Origin: Erythrobacter sp. SCSIO 43205
GTDB lineage: Bacteria > Pseudomonadota > Alphaproteobacteria > Sphingomonadales > Sphingomonadaceae
Reading direction: 5' to 3'
Length of the DNA stretch: 64,000 nucleotides
Assembly (NCBI RefSeq): GCF_019904235.1
Contig: NZ_CP063202.1
Span: forward strand, 1,612,001-1,676,000
The translations under genes and the position numbers were made by a program. Positions 19,371 through 27,338 of the stretch are shown here, one piece after another; the stretch's first letter is position 1; every line of letters begins with the position of its first letter. The notes beneath the pieces are model-generated. The model ran no database searches and was not told the DNA's origin. It was given only the letters and a program-made list of their open reading frames with translations.

Positions 19371-19985
19371 ATGGTTGCTGTGACCTTTTCCGACGACACG
19401 GACCGCAAGAATGCGAAGACCGGCGCGCTCGCCATTCTCGGCGCGCTGGCGATGCTCGGCTTGGGATACGCAGCGGTTCCGCTTTACGATCTGTTTTGCC
19501 GGGTCACAGGGTTTGCTGGCACCACCCAAGTTGCAACTGAGGCTGAGGCAAATGCAGCGGCCAGTGTCGCTGCAACCCGCGACATTTCAATCCGTTTCGA
19601 TGCTTCGCTCGCTCGCGATATGCCCTGGGAATTTGCTCCAACGCAAAGCACTGACACCGTGCGCATCGGACAGCGCGACATCGCGACCTATGTGGCTAAA
19701 AACGAGAGCGACAAGCCCATCACAGGCACAGCGACATTCAACGTCGAGCCGTGGCAGGCAGGGGTCTATTTCCACAAGATCCAGTGTTTCTGCTTTACCG
19801 AGCAAACGCTTCAGCCGGGGCAGGAAGTGACCATGCCGGTGCTCTACTACATCGACCCGGCGATCCTTGAAGACGACACGATTGCCGATATTGAGCAAAT
19901 TACGCTTTCATACACTTTTCACCGCGCGAAAGACGCTGTAGCAGCAGCGCAGACACGCAACACATCATCAGACCAAGCATCCTAA
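19371..19985 (+). CDS. ctaG: Cytochrome c oxidase assembly protein CtaG (Cox11)
   Basis: CtaG/Cox11 delivers copper to the CuB site of subunit I. The 204-residue protein has an N-terminal membrane span (about 15-35) and a periplasmic immunoglobulin-like domain with the copper-binding IQCFCFTEQ motif followed by MPVLYYIDP. I chose the ATG at 19371, which gives MVAVTFSDD and sits just after the small gene; an upstream start would overlap it with unrelated residues. Confidence 0.95.
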   Translation: MVAVTFSDDTDRKNAKTGALAILGALAMLGLGYAAVPLYDLFCRVTGFAGTTQVATEAEANAAASVAATRDISIRFDASLARDMPWEFAPTQSTDTVRIGQRDIATYVAKNESDKPITGTATFNVEPWQAGVYFHKIQCFCFTEQTLQPGQEVTMPVLYYIDPAILEDDTIADIEQITLSYTFHRAKDAVAAAQTRNTSSDQAS

Positions 19986-20003
19986 GGGACGGGAACCATT
20001 ACA

Positions 20004-20885
20004 ATGGCTGGCAATGTAAACCACGATTATCACATTCTGGAGCCCGATATCTGGCCGATTGTCGGCTCATTTTCGGCGCTCACTTTCACCAGCGGTATGG
20101 TGCTGAGCTTCTACCCTGATCTGTTCGGCATTGCGTCGAGCATCGTCATGTGGGCAGGGCTGGCAGGCCTTCTGGCGACCTTCTTCTTCTGGTTCCGTAA
20201 TGTCACGATCGAAGCGCAGCGCGGCGATCACACACCAGTGGTCCAGCTGCATATGCGCTACGGCATGATCCTCTTCATCGCCTCAGAGGTGATGTTCTTC
20301 GTCGGATGGTTCTGGAGCTTCTTTGACTTCGCGCTCTTCCCCGATGCGCTGAGCTATGATGCGGCGACTGGCGCGACGCAGGCTCTTAACACGCTTGTTG
20401 GTGGCACGGATATTCCGAAAGGCGAATTCATTCCGCAAGGTATGGAAGTGCTTGATCCGTTCAGCCTTCCGCTTTTGAACACGCTGATCCTGCTGTGCTC
20501 TGGCACCACCGTCACCTGGGCGCACCACGCGCTGATCCACGGTGATCGCGAAGGCCTCAAACAAGGCCTTTGGGCAACGATTGCCCTTGGCGTGCTGTTC
20601 AGCGGCATTCAGGCTTACGAGTACGGCATTGCGCCATTCGCCTTTGGCGGCAACAGCTATTCATCGGCCTTTTACATGGCGACCGGCTTCCACGGTTTCC
20701 ACGTTCTGATCGGCACCATCTTCCTCGCTGTATGTCTTTACCGTGCGTACATCGGCCACTTTACCCCGCGCCAGCACTTCGGCTTTGAAGCGGCTGCGTG
20801 GTACTGGCACTTTGTTGACGTGGTGTGGTTGTTCCTGTTCGTCGCCGTCTACGTCTGGGGCGGCTGGGGCGCTGAATACCACTGA
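20004..20885 (+). CDS. ctaE: Cytochrome c oxidase subunit III
   Basis: The 293-residue subunit III has seven expected membrane spans. Family segments include HDYHILEPDIWPIVGS at the start, MRYGMILFIASEVMFFVGWF with the membrane-buried glutamate, TVTWAHHALIHGDR, and the C-terminal HFVDVVWLFLFVAVYVWGGW. It supports proton uptake and stability of the core. Its TGA stop shares one base with the ATG of the DUF983 gene, so the two are translationally linked, though a terminator-like hairpin follows at once. Confidence 0.96.
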   Translation: MAGNVNHDYHILEPDIWPIVGSFSALTFTSGMVLSFYPDLFGIASSIVMWAGLAGLLATFFFWFRNVTIEAQRGDHTPVVQLHMRYGMILFIASEVMFFVGWFWSFFDFALFPDALSYDAATGATQALNTLVGGTDIPKGEFIPQGMEVLDPFSLPLLNTLILLCSGTTVTWAHHALIHGDREGLKQGLWATIALGVLFSGIQAYEYGIAPFAFGGNSYSSAFYMATGFHGFHVLIGTIFLAVCLYRAYIGHFTPRQHFGFEAAAWYWHFVDVVWLFLFVAVYVWGGWGAEYH

Positions 20886-21265
20886 TGACCTCTGGCGAGA
20901 GCCAAGACACACAAAAAGGGCAGTCCGGAATCCTCCGGGCTGCCCTTTTGGGTTCTTGCCCTCAATGCGCAGAGCCAACTTTGTTCGAGGCGCCCGCGCG
21001 GGTGGCGATGAAATGCTCCGCTTGCGGCCTGAACTTCACCAAATATGAGCGCGGAGGTCGGGTGAGCGGTTTGTTCACCGTGGTGATTGCTATTGTCCTG
21101 ATTGTGATTGCGGTCCTCATTGAGAACAGCTTTCGCCCGCCCTTGTGGCTCCAAGCTGCCTTTTGGGCGCCGGTTACAGTTGGCACGGTGATTTACGCAC
21201 TGCGCTTGTTCAAGACCGTGCTGCTCTATGCAGCCTATGAAAATGCCAAGGAGCGCGGCGAATGA
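20885..21265 (+). CDS. DUF983 membrane protein in the oxidase operon
   Basis: A 126-residue protein with an N-terminal zinc ribbon (SCPQC and KCSACG, two CxxC pairs) followed by two membrane spans (about 61-80 and 84-105). DUF983 genes are found with oxidase assembly genes in many alphaproteobacteria; the function is unproven. It begins within the ctaE stop codon and overlaps the SURF1 gene by 4 bases. Codons 10-22 also form a long terminator-like hairpin (see separate entry), which is odd for a coding region. Confidence 0.88.
   Translation: MTSGESQDTQKGQSGILRAALLGSCPQCAEPTLFEAPARVAMKCSACGLNFTKYERGGRVSGLFTVVIAIVLIVIAVLIENSFRPPLWLQAAFWAPVTVGTVIYALRLFKTVLLYAAYENAKERGE
20914..20949. promoter_or_regulatory. 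Terminator-like hairpin inside the DUF983 coding sequence
   Basis: The arm AAAAGGGCAGTCCGGA (20914-20929) pairs through all 16 positions (one T-G wobble) with 20934-20949, with loop ATCC, and ends in TTTT on the plus strand and TTTTT on the minus strand. It lies 29 bases after the ctaE stop, where an intrinsic terminator would be expected, yet it also encodes conserved-looking DUF983 residues. It may attenuate expression of the downstream assembly genes. Confidence 0.5.
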
Positions 21266-21876
21266 TCCGCCAATTGCCATTGATACCCACGATCATAGTT
21301 GTTGCTGCGGCAAGCGTGATGGTTGCGCTAGGCTTTTGGCAATTGGGGCGCGCCGATGAAAAGGCCGCCATGATCGCTGAATTTGAAGCAGCGCAGGAAC
21401 AGGGCAGCTTCACTTCCACCCCCGGCGCGTCAACGCTTTATCATGAGGCGGAACTGACGTGCAGCCAAGTGGTTGGGCGAACAGCTATCTCTGGTCGCAA
21501 TGCGAACGGTCGCAATGGCTATGTCCATGTTGTGCAATGCACTGCGCCCTTAGCCTTGATGCCGGACGAGATCGTTTATGATGTGGTCGATGAAGGGCCC
21601 TATGATGCCGAGATTGTGCTTGGCTGGTCGCAAGGTCCGCAGAGCCCGGAGTGGGAGCCCGACACGGTTCGCGGAGTGATCGCACCAGGAGGAGAGCTGG
21701 GTTGGAGATTGGTCGCCGATCCGCCTCAAGCCGGCCTGCTTGCGAATGCGAGGCCAGACCCTAATGACCTTCCCAACAACCATCTTGCATATGCCGGACA
21801 GTGGTTCTTCTTCGCGATGACGGCTTTGGTGATCTATTTCTTTGCGGTTCGTTCGAAATTGGCGAGGCGCGACTAG
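21262..21876 (+). CDS. SURF1 family cytochrome oxidase assembly protein
   Basis: A 204-residue SURF1 (Shy1) protein, an inner-membrane factor that helps place haem A into subunit I. It has an N-terminal membrane span (about 6-25) followed by FWQLGRADEKAAMI, which is the family's opening motif, a periplasmic domain and a C-terminal span in YAGQWFFFAMTALVIYFF. It is shorter than many family members (about 230-250 residues). It overlaps DUF983 by 4 bases. Confidence 0.9.
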   Translation: MIRQLPLIPTIIVVAAASVMVALGFWQLGRADEKAAMIAEFEAAQEQGSFTSTPGASTLYHEAELTCSQVVGRTAISGRNANGRNGYVHVVQCTAPLALMPDEIVYDVVDEGPYDAEIVLGWSQGPQSPEWEPDTVRGVIAPGGELGWRLVADPPQAGLLANARPDPNDLPNNHLAYAGQWFFFAMTALVIYFFAVRSKLARRD

Positions 21877-21883
21877 GAACTGT

Positions 21884-21958
21884 GAGTCCCCGCGAAGGCG
21901 GGGACCTCCCAAACCTGAGGGCCAAGCTGCAGAAAGGTCCCCGCCTTCGCGGGGACTC
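21884..21958. repeat. REP-like inverted pair between SURF1 and thrC
   Basis: Two perfect 24-base inverted arms, 21884-21907 and 21935-21958, are separated by 27 bases. Each arm also folds alone: TCCCCGCGAAGGCGGGGA makes a 7-bp stem with loop GAAG. Paired, individually palindromic GC-rich units in an intergenic gap match the pattern of REP/BIME elements, which often occur in many copies per genome. No second copy is seen in this window. The structure could also act as a transcription barrier before thrC. Confidence 0.7.
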
Positions 21959-22010
21959 GCACTTTGGCGGCTTGCCCCATGCCGTTCCCCCCGCTAACCG
22001 CTCTGCCACG

Positions 22011-23411
22011 ATGAAATATATATCCACCAGAGGCTCCGCGCCCACGCTCGATTTTGAAGGCGCAACGCTTGCAGGGCTCGCTAGCGACGGCGGTCTGTAC
22101 CTGCCAGTGGAATGGCCCCGTTTTAGCGAAGACGACATCCGCAGCCTTCGGGGGCTGCCATATCCAGAACTTGCCGCGCGTATCATAGCACCATTTGTGG
22201 CTGGCTCGCTCACCGATGATGAGCTCGAGAAGCTCTGCCACGAGGTTTACGGCGATTTCGGCCACGCGGCTGTCACGCCTTTGGTGCAGTTGAATGAACA
22301 GCACTGGCTGCTCGAACTGTTCCACGGCCCGACGCTCGCGTTCAAGGATGTCGCGCTGCAAATGCTGGGCCGTTTGTTCGAGACTTTCCTCGAGCGGCGC
22401 GGTGAGCAGCTTACCATCGTTGGTGCAACAAGCGGGGATACGGGCTCTGCGGCAATCCGCGCGGTTGCCGGGCTTGAGCGGGTTGAGATATTTATGCTCC
22501 ACCCCTCAGGCAAGGTTTCAGACGTACAGCGCCGCCAAATGACAACCGTGCGCGCGCCCAATGTGCACAATCTTGCGATTGCGGGCAGCTTTGATGATGC
22601 ACAGGCCCATGTGAAGGCGATGTTCGCTGATGAGAGCGTCACGTCGACCCTCAACCTTGGCGCGGTAAACTCAATCAACTGGGCGCGTTTGATGGCGCAG
22701 GTTGTGTATTACTTCTACGCTGGCCTCCAACTGGGCGCACCCGATCGCGGCGCCGCGTACAGCGTGCCAACTGGCAATTTTGGCGACATTTTCGCTGGCT
22801 ATGTCGCGCAAAAAATGGGCCTGCCGATTGAGCAGCTGATCGTGGCAACAAACGTCAATGATATTCTCCACCGCGCTCTTCAGGACGGGGATTATTCAAC
22901 CGGGACCACCACGCCAACGATCACCCCATCTATGGACATTCAGGTAAGCTCGAATTTTGAGCGTCTGCTGTTCGACGTGGGCGGGCGTGACGGCGCAGCA
23001 ATGGCTGAACAGATGCGCGCGTTTGAGAAATCAAAGGCCATGCAACTCACCAATAGCCAACGCGAAGGTGCCTCTGCGCTCTTCACCAGCAGCCGCGCAG
23101 ATCAGGACGAGACGAGCCGCGCGCTTCAATGGGCGTATCGCAATTGTGCGCAAGTGATCGATCCGCATACGGGCGTCGGCCTTCATGCCGCGCAGCAAGC
23201 TGAGGTCGGCGCGGGCGTTCCCATTGTCACGCTTGCCACGGCACATCCGGCGAAATTCCCCGATGCAGTCGAACGCGCGACGGGCGTTCGACCGGCGCTT
23301 CCATCGCGGGTGGGTGATTTGTTCGGGCGCGAAGAAGCTATGGTCGAGATCGATGGCGATTATGCTTCGGCGCGCGACTTCGTACTCTCTAACGCGAGCG
23401 CAAATGGCTAA
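22011..23411 (+). CDS. thrC: Threonine synthase
   Basis: ThrC converts O-phosphohomoserine to threonine using pyridoxal phosphate. The 466-residue protein starts MKYISTRGSAPTLDFEGA, the family's usual N-terminus, has the PLP lysine K112 in LAFKDVALQ, and shows the substrate and phosphate-binding loops in GATSGDTGSAAI and VPTGNFGDIFAGY. I chose this ATG over an open frame extending upstream through the REP-like repeat. The stop overlaps the next gene by 8 bases. Confidence 0.96.
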   Translation: MKYISTRGSAPTLDFEGATLAGLASDGGLYLPVEWPRFSEDDIRSLRGLPYPELAARIIAPFVAGSLTDDELEKLCHEVYGDFGHAAVTPLVQLNEQHWLLELFHGPTLAFKDVALQMLGRLFETFLERRGEQLTIVGATSGDTGSAAIRAVAGLERVEIFMLHPSGKVSDVQRRQMTTVRAPNVHNLAIAGSFDDAQAHVKAMFADESVTSTLNLGAVNSINWARLMAQVVYYFYAGLQLGAPDRGAAYSVPTGNFGDIFAGYVAQKMGLPIEQLIVATNVNDILHRALQDGDYSTGTTTPTITPSMDIQVSSNFERLLFDVGGRDGAAMAEQMRAFEKSKAMQLTNSQREGASALFTSSRADQDETSRALQWAYRNCAQVIDPHTGVGLHAAQQAEVGAGVPIVTLATAHPAKFPDAVERATGVRPALPSRVGDLFGREEAMVEIDGDYASARDFVLSNASANG

Positions 23412-24300
23412 GCTTATCGAGCAACCGTTGGTGATGGAGTGTCGGGGGTGGCCCGATCAAAGCTCCTATCGCCTGCTCGATAGTGGGGGAGGGCGCAAGT
23501 TTGAGGCGTTTGGCCCTCATGCGTTTATCCGTCCTGAGCCACAGGCGATGTGGCAACCGCGCCTTCCAGAGTGGGACGCGGCGGGCGAGTTTGTGCCCGG
23601 TTCAGATGAAGATGGCGGCGGACGCTGGAATTTGTCGCCAGACGTGCCCGAAGGGTGGGAGCTTTCGTGGAACGACGTGCGCTTTACCGCGACGCCAACG
23701 CCTTTCCGTCATCTGCAATTCTTCCCTGATATGGCGCCTGTGTGGGATTGGATGCGTGCACAATTGGGCGATCGCACCGACGCCGAAACGCTCAATATGT
23801 TTGGCTACACCGGGCTTGGCACTCTGGCGCTGTCTGACCATGGGCGCGTGACCCACGTCGATGCCTCCAAAAAATCCGTCGCCCAAGCGCGTGAGAACGC
23901 AGCGCTTTCTGGCATGGAGGATCGCCCGATCCGCTGGCTGGTCGATGATGCGGCGAAGTTTACCGCGCGCGAGGTTCGCCGTGAACGGCGTTATGACGGC
24001 ATTATCCTTGATCCGCCCAAGTTCGGACGTGGGCCCAAGAACGAAACATGGCGGATTGAAGAGGGGTTGGCTGGGCTTGTCAGCGATTGCGGTAAGCTGC
24101 TCGATAGCGATAGCCGCTTTCTCTTCCTCACCGTTTACGCCGTTCGTATGAGCAGTCTCGCCATTGCAGGGCTCTTGCAAGAGGTGCTTGGCCATCTCCC
24201 CGGACAGATCGAACACGGCGACTTGGCTGTGCGCGAGGAGGGGCCTGATGGCCGCCTCCTCCCAACCGCGATCTTCGCACGCTGGTCCAATCCCGGCTAA
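23404..24300 (+). CDS. Class I SAM-dependent methyltransferase
   Basis: A 298-residue methyltransferase related to the C-terminal part of RlmI/RlmK-type rRNA cytosine methyltransferases. The SAM-binding motif is NMFGYTGLGT (131-140), and DPPKFGRG (203-210) is the catalytic loop type found in base methyltransferases; the segment before it (ATPTPFRHLQFFPD) is also typical. No PUA domain is seen. The start at 23404 overlaps thrC by 8 bases; upstream in-frame sequence is antisense-like thrC shadow and was excluded. Confidence 0.87.
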   Translation: MAKLIEQPLVMECRGWPDQSSYRLLDSGGGRKFEAFGPHAFIRPEPQAMWQPRLPEWDAAGEFVPGSDEDGGGRWNLSPDVPEGWELSWNDVRFTATPTPFRHLQFFPDMAPVWDWMRAQLGDRTDAETLNMFGYTGLGTLALSDHGRVTHVDASKKSVAQARENAALSGMEDRPIRWLVDDAAKFTAREVRRERRYDGIILDPPKFGRGPKNETWRIEEGLAGLVSDCGKLLDSDSRFLFLTVYAVRMSSLAIAGLLQEVLGHLPGQIEHGDLAVREEGPDGRLLPTAIFARWSNPG

Positions 24301-24312
24301 GGCTCAGACACG

Positions 24313-24696
24313 ATGACCAACACCGATTCGCTCATTCTCGAAGTGGCTGACCTCGAAGTCGATGTCCTCACGGGCATCTATTCCGAGGAAACCGGCAAGC
24401 CGCAGCCTTTGCGCATCACGATTCAGGTGCGTTACGACGTCGCGGATCGCTATGATCCTGATACGCCTCTTGATGCCTCGAAGAACTATATGGACCTGAA
24501 GCACGCGGCCTCCGAAGGGCTTCCTGAAGGGGTGCATTTCAAGCTGATCGAGGCGGTGGGCGACCACATCTGCGAAACGCTATTCGTACAAGACACCCGC
24601 GTTCAGGCGGTGACGGTCAAGATCGTGAAGCTCGCCATTGCCGAAGCCAATGAAAAGATCGGCATTACCCTCCACCGTGAGCGGCCAGCGGAATAG
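24313..24696 (+). CDS. folB: Dihydroneopterin aldolase
   Basis: A 127-residue FolB-family protein. FolB cleaves 7,8-dihydroneopterin in folate synthesis; the segment LTGIYSEETGKPQPLRITIQV corresponds to the family's opening (IGIYPEE-type) region and ends with VTVKIVKLAIAEANEKIGITLHR. It lies 12 bases downstream of the methyltransferase and 3 bases before the next gene. A related pterin function, such as dihydroneopterin triphosphate epimerase, cannot be excluded. Confidence 0.85.
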   Translation: MTNTDSLILEVADLEVDVLTGIYSEETGKPQPLRITIQVRYDVADRYDPDTPLDASKNYMDLKHAASEGLPEGVHFKLIEAVGDHICETLFVQDTRVQAVTVKIVKLAIAEANEKIGITLHRERPAE

Positions 24697-24699
24697 GGC

Positions 24700-25011
24700 A
24701 TGGCGCAGGCTGAATATATCGTCAGCGATTTGCCGGACAGCCCGCTCAAAGCGAGCGCTTGCTTCTATGGCGACCATCTCCAATCAGCGCTCGCAGCGCG
24801 CGGGGCGGAGGATCTTCTCGTCATACTCCCGTCTGCAAGGCACGAGCACACAGATTGGCGCCAGGCGCTAGCGCGTGATCTTGCCCGCGAATGTGCACCT
24901 GCCCGCGCTAACGTCATCGCCGCAGGCGACGAAGCGCAGAAAGATGAGCTTTGCCGCTATCTGGCAGGGGCAAGCGGCGTGACAGGACAATATTGTCAGA
25001 CAAATGACTGA
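24700..25011 (+). CDS. Small protein of unknown function upstream of moaA
   Basis: A 103-residue protein with an alternating strand/helix pattern (DLLVILPSARHEHTDWRQALARDLAR, then ANVIAAGD) suggesting a small Rossmann-like fold without a visible cofactor loop. I do not recognise a family. It is 3 bases after folB and overlaps moaA by 8 bases, so it is probably translated with both. A role at the pterin/molybdopterin interface is only a guess from position. Confidence 0.7.
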   Translation: MAQAEYIVSDLPDSPLKASACFYGDHLQSALAARGAEDLLVILPSARHEHTDWRQALARDLARECAPARANVIAAGDEAQKDELCRYLAGASGVTGQYCQTND

Positions 25012-26053
25012 GGTCGCTACCCGCAAGCGTGATGTCTTGAAGCTCGCTGAGAGCCAGCCGCCATTGGTGGACACCTTTGGCCGAACGATCAGCTATCTGC
25101 GGCTTTCAGTCACCGACCGATGCGACCTGAGGTGCACTTATTGTATGCCGGAGCGCATGACGTTCTTGCCCAAGCGTGAGGTGCTCTCGCTTGAGGAACT
25201 GTACGATTTAGCGACCGGCTTTATCGCGCGCGGGGTCACGAAAATTCGCATCACCGGAGGCGAGCCTTTGGTGCGGCGCGATATCGTTGATCTGTTTATT
25301 GCTTTAGGCAGGCATTTGGATGGAGGAGGGCTCAATGAGCTGACCCTCACCACCAACGCAACGCAACTCTCCGGCCATGCTGAGGCGCTCTTCAAAGCGG
25401 GCGTTCGGCGGGTGAATATTTCATTGGATACGCTGGAGCGCGCAAGGTTTGAACAGCTCACACGGCGCGATGCTCTGCCGCAGGTGTTGGAGGGGATTGC
25501 GGCCGCAAAAGAGGCGGGCCTCAGCGTTAAATTGAACGCAGTGGCTCTAAAAGGGGTCAATGAAGACGAGCTTCCCGAGCTCATCGCCTGGGCTCATGGG
25601 GAGGGGCATGATGTAACCCTCATTGAGGTAATGCCGCTTGGCGATGTGGAGGAAGAGCGGCTCGACCAATATTTGCCTTTAAGCGATGTGCGCGCGCGGC
25701 TGGAGCAGCGGTGGACCCTCACCGATAGTGATCACCACACAGGCGGTCCGGCGCGCTATGTTCGCGTGGAGGAAACCGGCGGTCGATTGGGTTTCATCAC
25801 GCCGCACACCAACAATTTCTGCGATGGCTGCAACCGCCTGCGGGTTACGGCGACGGGACAACTGTTCCCCTGCCTTGGCGGAGGAGAGCGAGTGGATTTG
25901 CGCGCGGCGCTGCGCTCAAACGATCCACAAGGGCAATTGGCAGCAGCGCTGGACAAGACGATGCAGATCAAGCCCGAGCGCCACCATTTCAGCATGAATG
26001 AGCGAGGCGCACCGCCGCATTTGCCGCGCCATATGTCGATGACGGGAGGCTGA
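25004..26053 (+). CDS. moaA: GTP 3',8-cyclase MoaA
   Basis: A 349-residue radical SAM enzyme that starts molybdenum cofactor synthesis by rearranging GTP. The N-terminal [4Fe-4S] cysteines are C40, C44 and C47 (RCDLRCTYCMPE); the C-terminal cluster is bound by C273, C276 and C290. ITGGEP (83-88) is the SAM-binding GGE motif. It ends in GG, the C-terminal di-glycine needed for activity. It heads a moaA-moaD-moaE group; moaC and mogA are not here. Confidence 0.97.
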   Translation: MTEVATRKRDVLKLAESQPPLVDTFGRTISYLRLSVTDRCDLRCTYCMPERMTFLPKREVLSLEELYDLATGFIARGVTKIRITGGEPLVRRDIVDLFIALGRHLDGGGLNELTLTTNATQLSGHAEALFKAGVRRVNISLDTLERARFEQLTRRDALPQVLEGIAAAKEAGLSVKLNAVALKGVNEDELPELIAWAHGEGHDVTLIEVMPLGDVEEERLDQYLPLSDVRARLEQRWTLTDSDHHTGGPARYVRVEETGGRLGFITPHTNNFCDGCNRLRVTATGQLFPCLGGGERVDLRAALRSNDPQGQLAAALDKTMQIKPERHHFSMNERGAPPHLPRHMSMTGG

Positions 26054-26058
26054 ACTGT

Positions 26059-26301
26059 ATGGCTGTCAAAATCCTCTTCCTTGGCCCCTTGCGCGATATG
26101 GCGGGCATCGAAAGCACCGATGTCGAAGGGCCGCTTGACTGGACGGGATTGCTGGAGCTTGTCGGCGCGGATGTCGCAGGCCAGCTCAGCGAAGCCCGCG
26201 TCAACATCGCCTGTGGTGGCCGTGTGCTTGCGGACAAGACCACGCTGCTCGCCCAAGACGGTGACGAAGTGGCTTTGCTCCCGCCTGTCAGCGGGGGCTG
26301 A
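26059..26301 (+). CDS. moaD: Molybdopterin synthase sulfur carrier subunit MoaD
   Basis: An 80-residue ubiquitin-like protein ending in GG, the residues that are thiocarboxylated and donate sulfur to the dithiolene of molybdopterin. The body LFLGPLRDMAGIES and the end DGDEVALLPPVSGG are typical of MoaD. It lies 5 bases after moaA and 6 bases before moaE, its partner subunit. Confidence 0.93.
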   Translation: MAVKILFLGPLRDMAGIESTDVEGPLDWTGLLELVGADVAGQLSEARVNIACGGRVLADKTTLLAQDGDEVALLPPVSGG

Positions 26302-26307
26302 GGCCGA

Positions 26308-26766
26308 GTGAAGGACGTTCGCCTCCTTACCCAACCTTTCAACCCGGGCGCGTTTGTCGGCCCGTTTACACAAGCGCATCCCGGCCTTGGTGGGGTATGC
26401 ACTTTCGTGGGTGAGGTGAGGGGAGGCGCGGGCGAGGACACAGGCGTGGAGGCGCTTGAACTCAGCCATTATGAACCGCTTACGCTTCCCACGATGGAGG
26501 CCCTCGCGGACCAGGCAATCGCGCGCTTCGAGCTGATGGGCCTGCTTATGGTGCACCGCGTGGGCAAAATGCGCGTGGGCGAACCCATCGTGCTTGTCTC
26601 TGCCGCCGCGAGGCACCGGCGCGGCGCGATTGATGCGGTCGATTTCTGTATGGACCATCTCAAAGCCGCCGCATGGTTCTGGAAGCGAGAGAAGCGCGCC
26701 GATGGATGGCATTGGATCGAACCGCGCGAGGATGATTACACCGATCTCGCCCGTTGGAGTGAGTGA
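26308..26766 (+). CDS. moaE: Molybdopterin synthase catalytic subunit MoaE
   Basis: A 152-residue catalytic subunit that, with MoaD, converts precursor Z to molybdopterin. Motifs include GGVCTFVGEVRG, LELSHYEP, RVGKMRVGEPIVLVSAAARHR and the catalytic-lysine region FCMDHLKAAAWFWKREKR. The start is a GTG immediately after moaD. An FNR box begins 12 bases after its stop, so the next gene has its own promoter. Confidence 0.95.
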   Translation: MKDVRLLTQPFNPGAFVGPFTQAHPGLGGVCTFVGEVRGGAGEDTGVEALELSHYEPLTLPTMEALADQAIARFELMGLLMVHRVGKMRVGEPIVLVSAAARHRRGAIDAVDFCMDHLKAAAWFWKREKRADGWHWIEPREDDYTDLARWSE

Positions 26767-26778
26767 ATTCCCAGCCGT

Positions 26779-26818
26779 TTGATCCAGATCAAGGCGAGGG
26801 TAGTCGCGCTGCCATAAA
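26779..26818 (+). promoter_or_regulatory. FNR box and -10 of a class II FNR-type promoter
   Basis: TTGATCCAGATCAA (26779-26792) is a perfect match to the FNR consensus TTGAT-N4-ATCAA. CATAAA at 26813-26818 is in register to be the -10, putting the box about 41 bases before a start near 26827, the spacing used by FNR class II promoters. A Shine-Dalgarno (AAGGAG, 26832-26837) and the ATG at 26845 follow. The fnr-like gene lies just downstream. Confidence 0.75.
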
Positions 26819-26844
26819 TCTCTTTTCAATCAAGGAGACGACGA

Positions 26845-27276
26845 ATGGCAGAGCACCTCAAACATCAATTGGAACAGGGCAAAGCGCGCATTGTTGAAGC
26901 GCCTGTTGACGCAAATGCAGCCGCGCAAATTGATCGCAGCTTCAACCTGCCCAATGAACTCTATCTCGGCACAATTGCGGGATACCTTGGGTTTATCGGG
27001 GTAATGGCAGTCACATTCATGAACCCGGTTCTGATCATCCCGATGGTGATTTTCGCCGGTTTTATCATCGCTGGTTTCGGTGTTCCTGCAATCTTCACCC
27101 GCCTTAAAGGCAATGACAGCAAGCCCATGACCTGGGGTCAGTTTGAAGCTCGCGGCATCATGACCAATACTGGCAAATGCGCGCCGCGCGATGCAGCCGT
27201 GCAGGTGCTTATCCTGCCGGTTCTGCTCGTGTGCTGGGGCATCGCGGCTGCGACCATCGCTGCCATCGTCAGCTGA
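26845..27276 (+). CDS. Membrane protein of unknown function behind an FNR box
   Basis: A 143-residue protein with a charged N-terminus (about 1-38), two adjacent membrane spans (about 40-60 and 63-84), a cytoplasmic or periplasmic loop with a WGQFEARGI segment and one cysteine, then a final span (about 120-142). I do not recognise a family. A perfect FNR box and a good ribosome-binding site precede it, so oxygen-limited induction is expected. It is convergent with the fnr-like gene, 62 bases away. Confidence 0.78.
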   Translation: MAEHLKHQLEQGKARIVEAPVDANAAAQIDRSFNLPNELYLGTIAGYLGFIGVMAVTFMNPVLIIPMVIFAGFIIAGFGVPAIFTRLKGNDSKPMTWGQFEARGIMTNTGKCAPRDAAVQVLILPVLLVCWGIAAATIAAIVS

Positions 27277-27338
27277 TCTGGCAATTTGGTGCGAAGGTTA
27301 GGGGACGCCTTCCATCCACGGGGCGCTGAGGAGCGATC

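Noticed and set aside
21801..22010. Upstream extension of thrC
   Set aside because: The frame stays open through the REP-like repeat and the SURF1 end, but threonine synthase starts at MKYISTRG (22011).
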